64,000 nt of DNA. Origin: Phaeobacter sp. G2. GTDB lineage: Bacteria > Pseudomonadota > Alphaproteobacteria > Rhodobacterales > Rhodobacteraceae. The notes beneath the pieces are model-generated. The model ran no database searches. It was not told the origin of the DNA and saw nothing but the letters and a program-made list of their open reading frames with translations. A program made the position numbers and the translations under genes. Shown in pieces: positions 34,003-44,700 of the stretch; the stretch's first letter is position 1, and every line of letters begins with the position of its first letter. Location of the stretch: the NCBI GenBank assembly GCA_025163595.1, contig CP104100.1, positions 558,001-622,000 on the forward strand. The letters are read 5' to 3'.

Positions 34003-34011
34003 AGGTCAGTC

Positions 34012-35553
34012 ATGAAATCATTTAAAACACTTATGTCGGCGCTTATCGCCAGCAGTGCAGCACCTGCAGCCTTTGCCCAAGGCATTGACGAACAGGTAAA
34101 TCAGGCCTTTGCCACAGTGACAGGCCCATTTGTCAGCTTCATTTTTGCCCCTGTTCCTGGGACCAGCTTTCCCTGGATCGTTATGTGGCTGGTTATTGCG
34201 GCCACGGTTTTCACCATCTACTTTGGCGCGGTTCAGTTCCGCTTTTTCAGCCATGCTATTGGATTGGTGAAAGGGGACTATTCCGATCCCAATGATGCCG
34301 GTGAAGTCAGTCACTTCCAGGCGCTTGCGACGGCTTTGTCCGGGACAGTGGGGCTTGGGAATATTGCAGGTGTGGCGGTCGCCGTCGGCATTGGCGGACC
34401 GGGGGCAACCTTCTGGATGATCCTCGCGGGTTTGTTGGGCATGGCGTCGAAATTCACCGAATGTACGCTGGGCGTAAAGTACCGCAATGAATACGACGAT
34501 GGCACCGTCTCTGGTGGCCCGATGTACTACATCTCCAAAGGCTTTACTGAGCTTGGGTTGCCTGGTGGGAAAATCCTGGCCGTTCTGTTCTCGATCTTTT
34601 GTATCTTGGGCGCATTGGGTGGTGGCAACATGTTCCAAGCCAACCAGGCCCACGCCCAGATTTCTGGGATTGTTGGGGACTATCCCGGCTGGATCACGGG
34701 TCTCATTTTTGCGGGTGTTGTCTTTGCGGTGATCGTGGGCGGTATCAAATCCATCGCCAACGTGACCGAGAAAGTCGTCCCGTTGATGGGTATCCTGTAT
34801 GTTGGTGCTGCGCTGATCATCCTGATCATGAACTATGACATGATCGGTTGGGCCTTCGGCCAGATCTTTGCAGGTGCCTTCACTGGTTTGGGCGTCGCTG
34901 GCGGCATGGTTGGGGCCCTGATCCAAGGCTTCAAACGGGCGGCATTTTCCAACGAAGCCGGGGTTGGCTCGGCGGCGATTGCCCATTCGGCCGTGAAGAC
35001 AAAAGAACCGATTACCGAAGGTTTTGTGTCTTTGCTCGAACCGCTGATCGATACTGTTGTCATCTGTACAATGACCGCCTTGGTTATCGTGATTTCACAA
35101 CAATTGATCATTGATGAGGCGACCGGCGTTTACATGCTCAACGAGGCGGGCTCGGCGATCGCCACGGTCGATGGGAACACAGGCGTTGCTCTGACATCTG
35201 CGGCCTTTGGATCGACGATTAGCTGGTTCCCCTTTGTACTGGCACTCGCGGTGGTCCTCTTTGCCTTCTCCACCATGATTTCCTGGAGCTACTACGGTCT
35301 CAAGGCATGGACCTACCTCTTTGGAGAAGGAAAAGTGACCGAGCTGGTGTTCAAGGTGATCTTCTGCATCTTCATTGTGATCGGTGCCTCTGCCTCACTT
35401 GGTCCGGTCATCGATTTCTCTGATGCCGCGATCTTTGCGATGGCTGTTGTGAACATTCTGGCTCTGTATTTCTTGATGAAGCTCGTTCGGGTGGAGCTCA
35501 ACAGCTACTCGGAACGGTTGGCGAAAGGGGAAATTAAGAAGTTCAACCACTAG
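34012..35553 (+). CDS. Alanine/glycine:cation symporter (AGCS family)
   Basis: This 513-residue transporter has about eleven helices. The family signature ATALSGTVGLGNIAGVAVAV is near residues 104-123, with GGPMYYISKGFTELG and AAFSNEAGVGSAAIAHSA further on. Members import alanine or glycine with Na+ or H+. The N-terminus (LMSALIASSAAPAAFAQG) resembles a signal peptide, giving a periplasmic leader before the first core helix. It is in an operon with usp, under a divergent Lrp-type regulator. Confidence 0.9.
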   Translation: MKSFKTLMSALIASSAAPAAFAQGIDEQVNQAFATVTGPFVSFIFAPVPGTSFPWIVMWLVIAATVFTIYFGAVQFRFFSHAIGLVKGDYSDPNDAGEVSHFQALATALSGTVGLGNIAGVAVAVGIGGPGATFWMILAGLLGMASKFTECTLGVKYRNEYDDGTVSGGPMYYISKGFTELGLPGGKILAVLFSIFCILGALGGGNMFQANQAHAQISGIVGDYPGWITGLIFAGVVFAVIVGGIKSIANVTEKVVPLMGILYVGAALIILIMNYDMIGWAFGQIFAGAFTGLGVAGGMVGALIQGFKRAAFSNEAGVGSAAIAHSAVKTKEPITEGFVSLLEPLIDTVVICTMTALVIVISQQLIIDEATGVYMLNEAGSAIATVDGNTGVALTSAAFGSTISWFPFVLALAVVLFAFSTMISWSYYGLKAWTYLFGEGKVTELVFKVIFCIFIVIGASASLGPVIDFSDAAIFAMAVVNILALYFLMKLVRVELNSYSERLAKGEIKKFNH

Positions 35554-35561
35554 GTACCAAA

Positions 35562-35592
35562 TCCCCGATGCACCTTAGTGCGTCGGGGACTT
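35562..35592 (+). terminator. Terminator after AGCS symporter
   Basis: A 12-bp stem TCCCCGATGCAC/GTGCGTCGGGGA with one wobble pair and a 4-nt loop is followed by CTTTA. It starts 8 bp past the stop. Confidence 0.8.
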
Positions 35593-35627
35593 TAACGCTG
35601 TGGGCTTGGCGCATAAGCCTTTCTGGC

Positions 35628-36953
35628 CTATTTTCCGACTTGGCTCAGCGCTTCGGGAAGCCAGGTGACCAGGTCCGGAAAGACCGCGAACAGGATCAAT
35701 ACACCCACCTGGATCAGGAAGAACGGAATAACCCCCCGGTATACTTGTCCGATGCCGATCCCGTCGGGAAGAACGCCTTTCAGGTAGAACAAGGTGTAGC
35801 CAAAGGGGGGAGTGATATAGGCCATCTGCGCGGTGATCATGAAAAGCACACCGAACCAGAGCGGATCAAAATCAAGCGTGGTGATGATCGGCAGGAACAC
35901 TGGCACACAGAGCAAGATGATCCCGATTTCATCCAGAAACAGCCCCAAGAAGATCAGCACCAGAACCATCACGCCTAAGATAATCCAACGTGATGCCTCA
36001 AAGCTTTCAACAAAGCCAAGGATCGAATCTGCACCGCCTGTGGCTACAAAAACCGAAATAAATGCACGCGCACCAATGGTGATCCAGAGTATCATGGCCG
36101 TAACGCGCAGAGTTTCTGTCGCGGCGCCTGACAGCATGGTGAAGGACAGGCGGCGGGTGACCATCGCAGACATTGCCGCTCCTAACACGCCGACAGCGGC
36201 GGCTTCGGTTGGGGTCGCGATCCCTGTGTAAATAGATCCAAGCACCCCCAGAACCACGAAGGCAGGCAAGATGAGGCTTTTCAGTTTGGCCAGCTTTACG
36301 CCCAGCGGCAGATCATCCACCTGTTCTGGTTTTGGTGCGAGCGCCGGATTAATCCAGGTTCGAATGAGGATGTAGGCGATGTAGCTGCCTGCCAAGATGA
36401 GACCCGGCACGATCCCTGCCGCAAACATCTGCCCGATCGAAATTTGCGCTGTGATGGCATAGACGATTGTCACGACAGATGGTGGGATCAAAATCCCCAA
36501 GGTCCCCCCCGCACAGATCGCCCCCAAGGCAAGCGGCGGATGGTAGCCGCGCGACAGCATCGACGGCAAAGCCAGGATCCCCATCGCAGCCACCGCAGCG
36601 CCGACAACCCCGGTCATCGCCGCAAGGATGGTGCAGATGATGATCGTGCCCACGGCCAAACCACCATTGAGACGCGCCGACCATGTTTCCATGGCATCAT
36701 AAAGCGCATCAATGATGGCAGATTTTTGGAGGATCGAGGCCATCAGCACATAGAGCGGGATCGCCATAAGTGACTCTGACGTCATGGTCTCGAATGTGTT
36801 GAGAACCGCCACGATCAGAGCGGATGGGCCCCACAACAGAATGGTCGAAATAAAGGCAATCGCGCCCAGGACAAAAGCAAGCCCCGCCCCGCTCAACATG
36901 AAAGCGATGAGAGAGGTGAACATAAACAGCAGAACAAAAGAGCTTTCCATCAC
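35628..36953 (-). CDS. dctM: TRAP transporter large permease (DctM)
   Basis: This 441-residue protein has about twelve helices and the DctM features GLAVGTIIICTILAAMTGVV, ALGAICAGGTLGILIPPS, ISVFVATGGADSILGF and LLCVPVFLPIITTLDFDPLW. It forms the Na+-driven transport channel with DctQ. It overlaps the dctQ stop by 4 bp. Confidence 0.95.
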   Translation of the reverse strand: MMESSFVLLFMFTSLIAFMLSGAGLAFVLGAIAFISTILLWGPSALIVAVLNTFETMTSESLMAIPLYVLMASILQKSAIIDALYDAMETWSARLNGGLAVGTIIICTILAAMTGVVGAAVAAMGILALPSMLSRGYHPPLALGAICAGGTLGILIPPSVVTIVYAITAQISIGQMFAAGIVPGLILAGSYIAYILIRTWINPALAPKPEQVDDLPLGVKLAKLKSLILPAFVVLGVLGSIYTGIATPTEAAAVGVLGAAMSAMVTRRLSFTMLSGAATETLRVTAMILWITIGARAFISVFVATGGADSILGFVESFEASRWIILGVMVLVLIFLGLFLDEIGIILLCVPVFLPIITTLDFDPLWFGVLFMITAQMAYITPPFGYTLFYLKGVLPDGIGIGQVYRGVIPFFLIQVGVLILFAVFPDLVTWLPEALSQVGK

Positions 36954-37441
36954 ACGGCCTCCGGCTCAAACAGCACGTCGATCGCCTCGGCGAGGGCCTG
37001 AAGCATCAACAGCACTGCACTGAGCGGCAAAAAGGCCTTGGCGGGCCATATAATTGGATTCCATGCGGAGTAGCTGGTCTCCCCATAGCTGAAAGACTGC
37101 ATCACCAAAGGCACACTGAACCACAACAGGATCGCGCCAAAGACTGCAGCCAAGACCAGACCGATCAGTTTCAGCCCCACGGCGAGCCGTCCCGTCGCCT
37201 TTGCCGAGGCGACATCCACCGCGACATGGCCGCCGAGGTGGAGCAGATATGGTCCTCCCAACAGAAAGAAGGGACCAAAGATCAAGGTCGCCAATTCCGG
37301 GGCCCAGGAAGTGGGCGACGACAACACATAGCGCGAGAGCACTTCCCACAGCATCAACAAGACGATGGCGTAGATCAGCCATTTCGCACAGGCGAACAAA
37401 CCTCGGTTGAGCGCAGTGATGCGCCGGGACAGTGTTATCAT
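36950..37441 (-). CDS. dctQ: TRAP transporter small permease (DctQ)
   Basis: This 163-residue, four-helix protein has VLLMLWEVLSRYVLSSPTSW and LATLIFGPFFLLGGPYLLHL-type motifs, and GHVAVDV near residue 70, all standard for DctQ. It follows dctP after a 94-bp gap that contains a long hairpin, and is coupled to dctM. Confidence 0.92.
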   Translation of the reverse strand: MITLSRRITALNRGLFACAKWLIYAIVLLMLWEVLSRYVLSSPTSWAPELATLIFGPFFLLGGPYLLHLGGHVAVDVASAKATGRLAVGLKLIGLVLAAVFGAILLWFSVPLVMQSFSYGETSYSAWNPIIWPAKAFLPLSAVLLMLQALAEAIDVLFEPEAV

Positions 37442-37464
37442 AAGAAACTCCGCGAATGCGGCAC

Positions 37465-37505
37465 CATCCCGCGCCAGCCTATCCTAGAATGGTTGGCGCG
37501 GGATG
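37465..37505. other. Long hairpin between dctP and dctQ
   Basis: A perfect 12-bp stem CATCCCGCGCCA/TGGCGCGGGATG, extendable to 15 bp with one wobble pair, lies in the gap after dctP. No T-run follows, so RNA stabilisation or attenuation fits better than full termination. Confidence 0.7.
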
Positions 37506-37535
37506 ATGCAATTTTAGGTGCAAAATGGGTTGAGT

Positions 37536-38573
37536 TTAGAGCAGGCGCAATTCCTGCATCAACGCGATCTGAGACTCCATCATGCGCTTGGAGATGTCAT
37601 CCGTTGCGGCCTTTTTCCAGGCCTCGACGGCTTTGGCCCGTGCTTGGGCGACATCTTCAGGATCGAAATCAATGATCTCAACACCTGCGTCTTGGAATTT
37701 CTTGATGTATTCGCCATTCGCAACGAGAATATTCTGGCGCAGGGTCCCGGAAATTTCCCGACCCGCCACCGCAAGAGCGGCTTTTTGTTGCGCGTCCAAG
37801 GCGTCAAATGCGCGCGTATTTGCAACATAAGAGGTGGCAGTGGTCGGCTGATGCACACCCGGCAGGATAAGGTATTTTGCGACCTCGTGCAGGCCCTCCT
37901 CAAAGTTGGCTTTGATGTCGCCGCGATCCGCGATGTCGATCAACCCCTTGTCCAGCGCCGAATAGACTTCGGAAGTGGGAAGCGGCGAAACTGACACGCC
38001 GAAATCGGCCATCACAGCAGAGGCCAGTCCGACAAAACGGCCCTTCAGACCATTCAGATCGGCGATTTTCCGCACCGGCACCCGCGAATGGATCGGTTCT
38101 TGGCCATAAACCGTAGGCGCAACATAGGTGAGCCCAGCAGGTGCATAGCTTTCACGCGCCATTTCCAGCCCGCCTCGTTCATAGAACCAGGCCTCGTATT
38201 GGTCCGGCTCGGGAAAGCCGAACGGAACAGTCGACGAAAACCCATGCGCCGGGATTTTGCCTGCGGTGTAGCCGTCAAAGGTTTTCATCAGTTCAAATGC
38301 GCCGCCGCGCACGGCGTCAAAGGCCTGTGCGGAGGGGACAATTTGCCCGCCCGCAAAAGGCGTGATTTCAAGCGAACCGCCGGTAAGCTCGGCGACGCGG
38401 GCGCAAAATTTTTCCTCATACAGCATGGGCGTCGTACCGCCGCCCCAAAGCGCCTGCATCCGCCATTTGGTCACGCTTTGCGCACGGGCCGTTGTGCCCG
38501 AGGCTAGAATTGCAGGTGCAGCAAGAGCTGCCGCGCCGAAACGCAAAAGAGTACGCCGTGTAGCGTTAGTCAT
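37536..38573 (-). CDS. dctP: TRAP transporter substrate-binding protein (DctP)
   Basis: This 345-residue periplasmic protein has a twin-arginine-type signal (ATRRTLLRFGAAALAAPAI) with likely cleavage after ARAQ. The central GLKGRFVGLASAVMADFG contains the arginine position that salt-bridges a carboxylate ligand in this family. The neighbouring HMG-CoA reductase suggests that the ligand is mevalonate. It starts 26 bp after the reductase gene. Confidence 0.9.
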   Translation of the reverse strand: MTNATRRTLLRFGAAALAAPAILASGTTARAQSVTKWRMQALWGGGTTPMLYEEKFCARVAELTGGSLEITPFAGGQIVPSAQAFDAVRGGAFELMKTFDGYTAGKIPAHGFSSTVPFGFPEPDQYEAWFYERGGLEMARESYAPAGLTYVAPTVYGQEPIHSRVPVRKIADLNGLKGRFVGLASAVMADFGVSVSPLPTSEVYSALDKGLIDIADRGDIKANFEEGLHEVAKYLILPGVHQPTTATSYVANTRAFDALDAQQKAALAVAGREISGTLRQNILVANGEYIKKFQDAGVEIIDFDPEDVAQARAKAVEAWKKAATDDISKRMMESQIALMQELRLL

Positions 38574-38599
38574 AGGTTTTCCTCCCTGAAGTATTGAAA

Positions 38600-39904
38600 T
38601 CAGATGCCCTCCAGCATCTGTTTGGCGCGGGCGACGGTAACATCCCCCGCTTCGACGATGGCTTTGGCCACACGGTCGATATCACTCCCCTGCGCGCCTG
38701 CGGTAATGGCGATATTGCGGGCATGTAGGGTCATATGGCCGCGCTGAATGCCCTCGGTTGCAAGCGCACGCAGCGCGGCCATGTTCTGCGCCAAGCCCAC
38801 GGCGACTGTCACTTCCGCAAGCTCTTGTGCGCTTGTGACTCCCATAAGTTTGAGCGCAGCCTGTGCGGCTGGATGGGTGCGGGTTGCGCCGCCAACAATC
38901 CCCATCGCCATCGGCAATTCTAGTGTGCCGACCAGTGCGCCATCCCGGGCGACCTCCCAGCGGCTGAGGGACGTGTAATGGCCGTTGCGGGCCGCATAGG
39001 CATGGGCGCCGGCTTCGATCGCGCGCCAGTCGTTGCCTGTGGCGACGACAACGGGGTCAATGCCATTCATAATGCCTTTGTTGTGGGTTGCGGCGCGATA
39101 GGGATCAATGATCGCCAGTTCGCAGGCTTCGACGATGCCCTGTGCAACCTGCGCCCCGCTCAGTGTTTTTGTCGTCAGGGCATCCGTTGGAATACGCACA
39201 TTTGCGGTCACCATACGTTTGTCGGCCAAGTTGGACAAAATGCGCAAGCGCACCGTTCCGCCGGTAATTTCCTCGACCTGTGGCGCCAGCATTTCCGCCA
39301 TGGTATTGACCGTGTTGGCCCCCATCGCATCGCGCACATCCACCAAGAGATGCATGACCACCATCGGACCAATGGCCGAACTGGGGAAAACATGAACCTC
39401 GATATCTTTGCAGCCGCCGCCAAGCTCGGTCAGCACGGTGTCTTTGGAATTGGCTTTTTCAATCAACGCGTCCCGCTGAGCCAGCAACGCGGCCCGCGCG
39501 CCGAACGGATCATCCAGGCCAATGATCTGAACCTGCGCCCGCATGATCGGTGCGGTAGAACTCACCTTGAACCCGCCGCCGGCCCGCGCAATTTTGGCCA
39601 TGTAGGAGGCCGCAGCAACCACAGAAGGTTCCTCGACCACCATAGGAACGAGATAGTCCTGACCGTTGACGACGAAATTTGTAGCCACCCCGAGTGGCAG
39701 CTCAAACGTGCCGATGACGTTCTCGATCATACCGTTTGCCACTGCAACCGGCAGTGCGGAGCCATCTGAAAGCGCAGCTTTGGCTGGGGTATCAAGCCCT
39801 GCGGCGATGGCAATGGCATCGCGGCGGTCAGCAGGCTCCATATCCCGCATGCCCTCAATCCGTGAATTCACAACAGACGGGGTTTTAGTCGCGCTAACAG
39901 TCAT
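38600..39904 (-). CDS. mvaA: Hydroxymethylglutaryl-CoA reductase, degradative (class II)
   Basis: This 434-residue class II enzyme shows [51 protein letters not shown] and the late catalytic-His region [16 protein letters not shown]. Class II enzymes oxidise mevalonate to HMG-CoA with NAD+ in catabolic hosts such as Pseudomonas mevalonii. The ATG at 39904 starts [18 protein letters not shown]; the longer frame runs back through the regulatory region. It is first in an operon with the TRAP transporter. HMG-CoA lyase, needed next, is not in the window. Confidence 0.9.
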   Translation of the reverse strand: MTVSATKTPSVVNSRIEGMRDMEPADRRDAIAIAAGLDTPAKAALSDGSALPVAVANGMIENVIGTFELPLGVATNFVVNGQDYLVPMVVEEPSVVAAASYMAKIARAGGGFKVSSTAPIMRAQVQIIGLDDPFGARAALLAQRDALIEKANSKDTVLTELGGGCKDIEVHVFPSSAIGPMVVMHLLVDVRDAMGANTVNTMAEMLAPQVEEITGGTVRLRILSNLADKRMVTANVRIPTDALTTKTLSGAQVAQGIVEACELAIIDPYRAATHNKGIMNGIDPVVVATGNDWRAIEAGAHAYAARNGHYTSLSRWEVARDGALVGTLELPMAMGIVGGATRTHPAAQAALKLMGVTSAQELAEVTVAVGLAQNMAALRALATEGIQRGHMTLHARNIAITAGAQGSDIDRVAKAIVEAGDVTVARAKQMLEGI

Positions 39905-39959
39905 GGTGTCTCCTCCTGATCTCCAGCGGGAAGATTGTAAATTTGAGCGAGGTTGTATT

Positions 39960-39993
39960 GGTACAGTTTGGACAATTTTTTCTGGACTGTACC
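39960..39993. promoter_or_regulatory. Inverted repeat between mvaA and mocR
   Basis: GGTACAG and CTGTACC form a perfect 7-bp dyad spaced by 20 bp. Inside and overlapping the arms, TTTGGACAA and CTGGACTG look like direct repeats of TGGAC. MocR regulators such as TauR bind direct repeats of this size, so this is a good candidate operator for both divergent genes. Confidence 0.55.
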
Positions 39994-40019
39994 CATCGGA
40001 ACGTGGACACACTGCGCAG

Positions 40020-41360
40020 ATGACACAGACAAAGACAGATCGCATCTACAGAAGCCTGCACGACAGGATTAAGTCGGGGGAACTCGCTGAAGAGACAAAA
40101 CTAATGTCGCTTCGCCGTGCGGCTGAACAGTACGGCGCATCAAAAAATATCATGGTCGCCGTTTACGATCAGCTGGTGGCAAACGGCCTTGTGTACGCGC
40201 GCCAGGGCGCAGGTTTTTTTGTCGCCCATGGCGTTGCAACGACGGCGGAACCCGCCAATCTGCGGGAGGCGCGCGACAGCGTATCCTTGCTGCATGCTCA
40301 GCTGGATCGTCCCTACAAAGTGCTCGTTGGCGATGGCCGTCCCCCGGAAAGCTGGCTGTTGAACGCAGCCCCCTCTGTCACGCTTGCATCGGGCGAAGGC
40401 GGGTATGGCGCGCCACACGGGTTGCTTGCTCTGCGTGAATACATCGCTGCCGCGCATGGCGCTGCGGGCATCCATGTTCAGCCAGATCAAGTTGTGACCA
40501 CCTTTGGCGCCAACCATGCGCTTGATCTTGTAATCCGTCGCTTTTGCCGCGCTGGTGAAACCGTTTTGGTTGATGATCCGGGGTATTATCCTCTTTTTGC
40601 CAAACTGAAACTGGCAGGCGTCAATGTCATTGGTATTCCGCGCGGACCACATGGCCCCGATTGCGACGCTCTTCAGGCCGCAGCCGATCACTACCAGGCC
40701 CGCCTGTTCTTCACCCAATCGCTTGCCCAGAACCCGACAGGCTGTTCGATTGATCTCCCCACGGCCCATACCGTTTTGCAAATCGCCGAGCGCCACAACA
40801 TACTTGTTGTTGACGATGACCCGTTCATAGATTTGCCTGGCGTATCCGGGACACGTCTTGCCTCATTGGACCGCCTTCAAAGGGTTATACAAATCGGCAC
40901 CTTTGCCAAAGTTCTCACGCCTACTTTGCGCTCGGGCTACATCATTGCCGATCCGGAAATTTCTCACAGCCTCGCGGAACTCAAGATGGTTTTAACCGTC
41001 AACAGTTCTAGCCACACCGAACGCCTGATCGCAGATCTCATGCGGACGCGCCGGTATGAAAAGCAGTGTGCGCGTCTTGCCAGGAAGTTGAAGCAGGAGC
41101 GCGAAATCGGGGTGCAGCAGCTAAAGAAAATCGGGTTTGAGATCGCGCCAGAACAGGCAGAGGGGCTTTACGGCTGGCTCCCACTTCCTGCGGGAACCTC
41201 TGATATTGATGTGGCGCAAAAAGCTGCTGAGGTCGGGGTGTTCCTGGCGCCCGGCGCTCTTTTCAGAATTGCAGAACATAGTGATTGCCCCGCACTCAGG
41301 CTCAATTGGAGCCGCGTAAATGACAGTCGCTTTTATGCTTTCCTGCGTCAGTCGTTGTGA
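40020..41360 (+). CDS. MocR-type regulator (GntR HTH fused to aminotransferase-like domain)
   Basis: This 446-residue protein has an N-terminal GntR winged helix ([40 protein letters not shown]). A fold-type I aminotransferase-like domain follows with NPTG-type [26 protein letters not shown] and the PLP lysine in [17 protein letters not shown]. It is divergent from mvaA-TRAP and likely activates it. The ATG at 40020 is chosen because the upstream frame overlaps the mvaA leader. Confidence 0.9.
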   Translation: MTQTKTDRIYRSLHDRIKSGELAEETKLMSLRRAAEQYGASKNIMVAVYDQLVANGLVYARQGAGFFVAHGVATTAEPANLREARDSVSLLHAQLDRPYKVLVGDGRPPESWLLNAAPSVTLASGEGGYGAPHGLLALREYIAAAHGAAGIHVQPDQVVTTFGANHALDLVIRRFCRAGETVLVDDPGYYPLFAKLKLAGVNVIGIPRGPHGPDCDALQAAADHYQARLFFTQSLAQNPTGCSIDLPTAHTVLQIAERHNILVVDDDPFIDLPGVSGTRLASLDRLQRVIQIGTFAKVLTPTLRSGYIIADPEISHSLAELKMVLTVNSSSHTERLIADLMRTRRYEKQCARLARKLKQEREIGVQQLKKIGFEIAPEQAEGLYGWLPLPAGTSDIDVAQKAAEVGVFLAPGALFRIAEHSDCPALRLNWSRVNDSRFYAFLRQSL

Positions 41361-41780
41361 TCGTGGTTTTTGCGTCGATCATCAAAAGTACGGTAATTCC
41401 ACGACCTGCCATATCGCCTGCGTGTCGCTTCTGGCGCAGGTATCGATGTGAGCGCAAGATAGTTTGCGAGCGGCTGGGTATCCGTTTGGGGTAGCAGGCC
41501 TGAGCCTGAATGGCTGGGGTTGTCTGCCATCCTTGCAGCTGCAACGGGGCTGCCGAGGCGGTGTTAGGAGGCCAGCCTCTCTGTGTCTGCGACAGGTAAA
41601 TCCCGGACTATTTTTGAAAAGATGAAAGCGGGATCCATGGGATTCTGTGAATCAGGGCAGTTATCCACAAGATATGCTGCGGCCCGGGTCGGCTGTCGCG
41701 CGCAATGGGGTCGTTTACGTTGACAGGGCAGCTGGGAAGCTGCTGGACTCGCTGGATATAAGAATCACTCAGGGGCGGCT
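41361..41780. other. 420-bp intergenic region before smc
   Basis: No credible gene is present. A perfect consensus DnaA box TTATCCACA lies at 41661-41669. The smc promoter should be here, but no confident -35/-10 pair could be picked. Confidence 0.35.
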
Positions 41781-44700
41781 TTGCGCTTTTCAAAACTCAG
41801 GCTTACTGGCTTTAAAAGCTTTGTTGACCCGACCGATCTGATCATCGGGGACGGGTTGACTGGCGTGGTTGGTCCCAATGGCTGTGGCAAGTCGAACTTG
41901 CTGGAGGCTTTGCGCTGGGTGATGGGCGAGACCCGTGCCAAGGCGATGCGTGGCGGCGGCATGGAAGACGTGATCTTTGCCGGCACCACCTCGCGGTCGG
42001 CCCGCAATTTTGCCGAGGTGAACCTGCTGATTGATAACTCGGACCGGTTGGCACCGTCGGGGTTCAACGAGGCGGATCAGTTGGAAATTGTCCGTCGTAT
42101 CACCCGCGATGTGGGCAGTGCCTATAAATCCAACGGTAAAGATGTGCGGGCGCGGGATGTGCAGATGCTCTTTGCCGATGCCTCTACCGGGGCGCATTCT
42201 CCGGCCTTGGTGCGGCAGGGTCAGATTTCGGAATTGATCAATGCCAAGCCCAAGGCGCGCCGTCGTATTCTGGAAGAGGCTGCGGGTATCTCCGGCCTGT
42301 ATCAGCGGCGCCATGAGGCGGAGCTGAAGCTGAAAAACACCGAACAGAACCTGTTGCGGGTGGATGATGTGGTGGAGCAACTGGCAGGCCAGTTGGGGCA
42401 ATTGGCGCGTCAGGCCCGACAGGCGCAGCGCTATCGTGATATCGGTGAAAAGCTGCGGCTGGCAGAGGGGATGTTACTGTACCGACGCTGGCGCGAGGCG
42501 GATGATGCCCGGCTGACTGCGGAGCAGGACCTGACCATTCGCCTGACCCAGGCGGCCAAGGGCGAGGCCCTGTCGCGGGCTGCGGCAGCCAATCGCGCCG
42601 AGGCCGAAGAAGGCCTGCCACCGCTGCGCGAGGAACAGGCCATTGCCGCCGCCATTTTGCAGCGATTGGTGGTGCAGCGCGACTCGCTGGGCGATCAGGA
42701 GGCACAGGCACGCCAGACCATCGAACGGTTGGTCAGCCGTATCCAGCAGCTGGGCAATGATATTGACCGTGAAGGTGGACTCAACCGCGATGCCGGAGAG
42801 ACGATTGAGCGGCTGGATTGGGAACAAAAGGAATTGGCCAAGGCCAGTGAGGGCCATGATGAGCGGTTAAGCGAGGCGGGCGCCTTGGCGCGGGAAGCGG
42901 CAACGATCCTGGAGGCGCGCGAAGATCACCTGACCCAGTTGACCGAAGATGTGGCGCGCCTGTCGGCGCGGTATCAATCGGCGCTGCGTCTGGTTGAGGA
43001 TTGCAAGCGCACCCTGGCGCGGGCTGAAAGCGAAGGTGCGGCAGCGCAGCAGGCGCAGGATCAGGCCGGCGAGGCCCTGGAACTGGCAGGGGAAGGGTTT
43101 GAGGCGGCTTTGGCCACCGAGGAAGAAGCCCGCGAAGCCGTGGAGATGGCCGAGGAGGCCCTGGCTGCGGCGGATGAGCTGCGCACCGAAACCCAGGCCT
43201 TGGAATCCGCCGCACGGGCGCAACGCTCTGAGGCGGAAGGGGCGTTGGGGGCGATCCGGGCCGAGGTAACAGCGCTGGCAAAGCTATTGGAGCGGGACAC
43301 CGCTGAACGGGGGCAAATTCTGGACGCGCTGAGCGTCGCCCCTGGCTATGAAAAGGCGCTGGGCGCGGCGTTGGCGGATGATCTGCGCGCCCCTTTGGCG
43401 GCGGTAGACGGGCCAACGGGCTGGGTCGCGCTGCCGGCCTATGCCCGCGATGTGCCGCTGCCTGACGGGGTGGAGCCTTTGGCCAAACATGTGTCCGGTC
43501 CTGAGGCCCTGGCGCGCCGGATTGGTCAGATTGGCCTTGTTGACAGTGATACCGCCCGTGGGATGCAGGCGCAGCTGCAGCCAGGTCAGAGATTGGTGAC
43601 GCTTGAAGGTGATATCTGGCGCTGGGATGGGTATCGGGCCTGGGCCGAGGACGCGCCCAGTGCCGCGGCGCTGAGGCTGGAACAGCTGAACCGGCTGGAG
43701 GCGCTGAAGCAAGAACTGGAGCAGGTCAGCGCCAAGGCCGATGGCACCCGCGCGGCGCATGAAACACTGATCCGTCGGCTGGAAGAGGTGACCCAGGCGG
43801 ATCAGAACGCGCGACAGGCGCGCCGGGTTGCGGATCAACGGGTTGCCGATGCCGCCCGCGCGCTCAGCCGGGCAGAGGCCGAGCGCAATCTGGCCGAGGG
43901 CAAGCTGGAGACACTAGGCATTGCGGTGACGCGCCACAGTGAAGATGCGATGAATGCCCGGCTGCAACTGGCAGAGGCGGAGACGGCGCAGGCGGATCTT
44001 GGCGATCTGGATGCGGCACGGGCTGGGGTCGAAGACGTCAAACAGGGGGTGGAAGCCGCCCGGATCACCATGCTCACCCATCGCTCAGCCCATGATGAGC
44101 TGCGCCGCGACGGCGAGGCCCGTACCAAGCGGGCCCAGCAAGTGACCAAGGACCTATCGGGCTGGCGGCACCGGTTGGAAACCGCAGAGCGACGCATCGA
44201 AGAACTGGCCGAACGCCGCGAAGCCTCGCAGGAGGAGCTGGAAGAGGCCCATGCGGTGCCTGCGGAGATTGCTGAAAAACGCGAAGAGCTGAACGAAGCC
44301 ATCGCGGATGCGGAAGCGCGCAAGACCACCGCCTCGGATGCCTTGATCGCAGCAGAGACCGCACTGCGCGAATTGGTGCAGATCGAACGTGAGTCTGAAC
44401 GGCTTGCCTCGGAAGGGCGTGAAGCGCGGGCGCGCTCTGAAGCCCTATGTGAGGCGGCGCGTGAAACCGTGACCCATGCGGCTGAACGGATCAGCGAAGA
44501 CCAGAATTGTAGCCCGCAGGCGCTGCTGGAACAGCTGGAGGTCAGCCCCGACCAGATGCCAGGGGCAGAGGAGCTGGAGGCCGAAGTCAACCGACACAAG
44601 CGGCAACGGGATGCGTTGGGGGCGGTGAACCTGCGCGCCGAAGAAGACGCACGGGGAATCCAGACCGAACATGATGAGCTGGTCTCGGAAAAAGCCGACC

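Noticed and set aside
41361..41780. Short frames on both strands before smc
   Set aside because: None has a ribosome-binding site or plausible protein composition.
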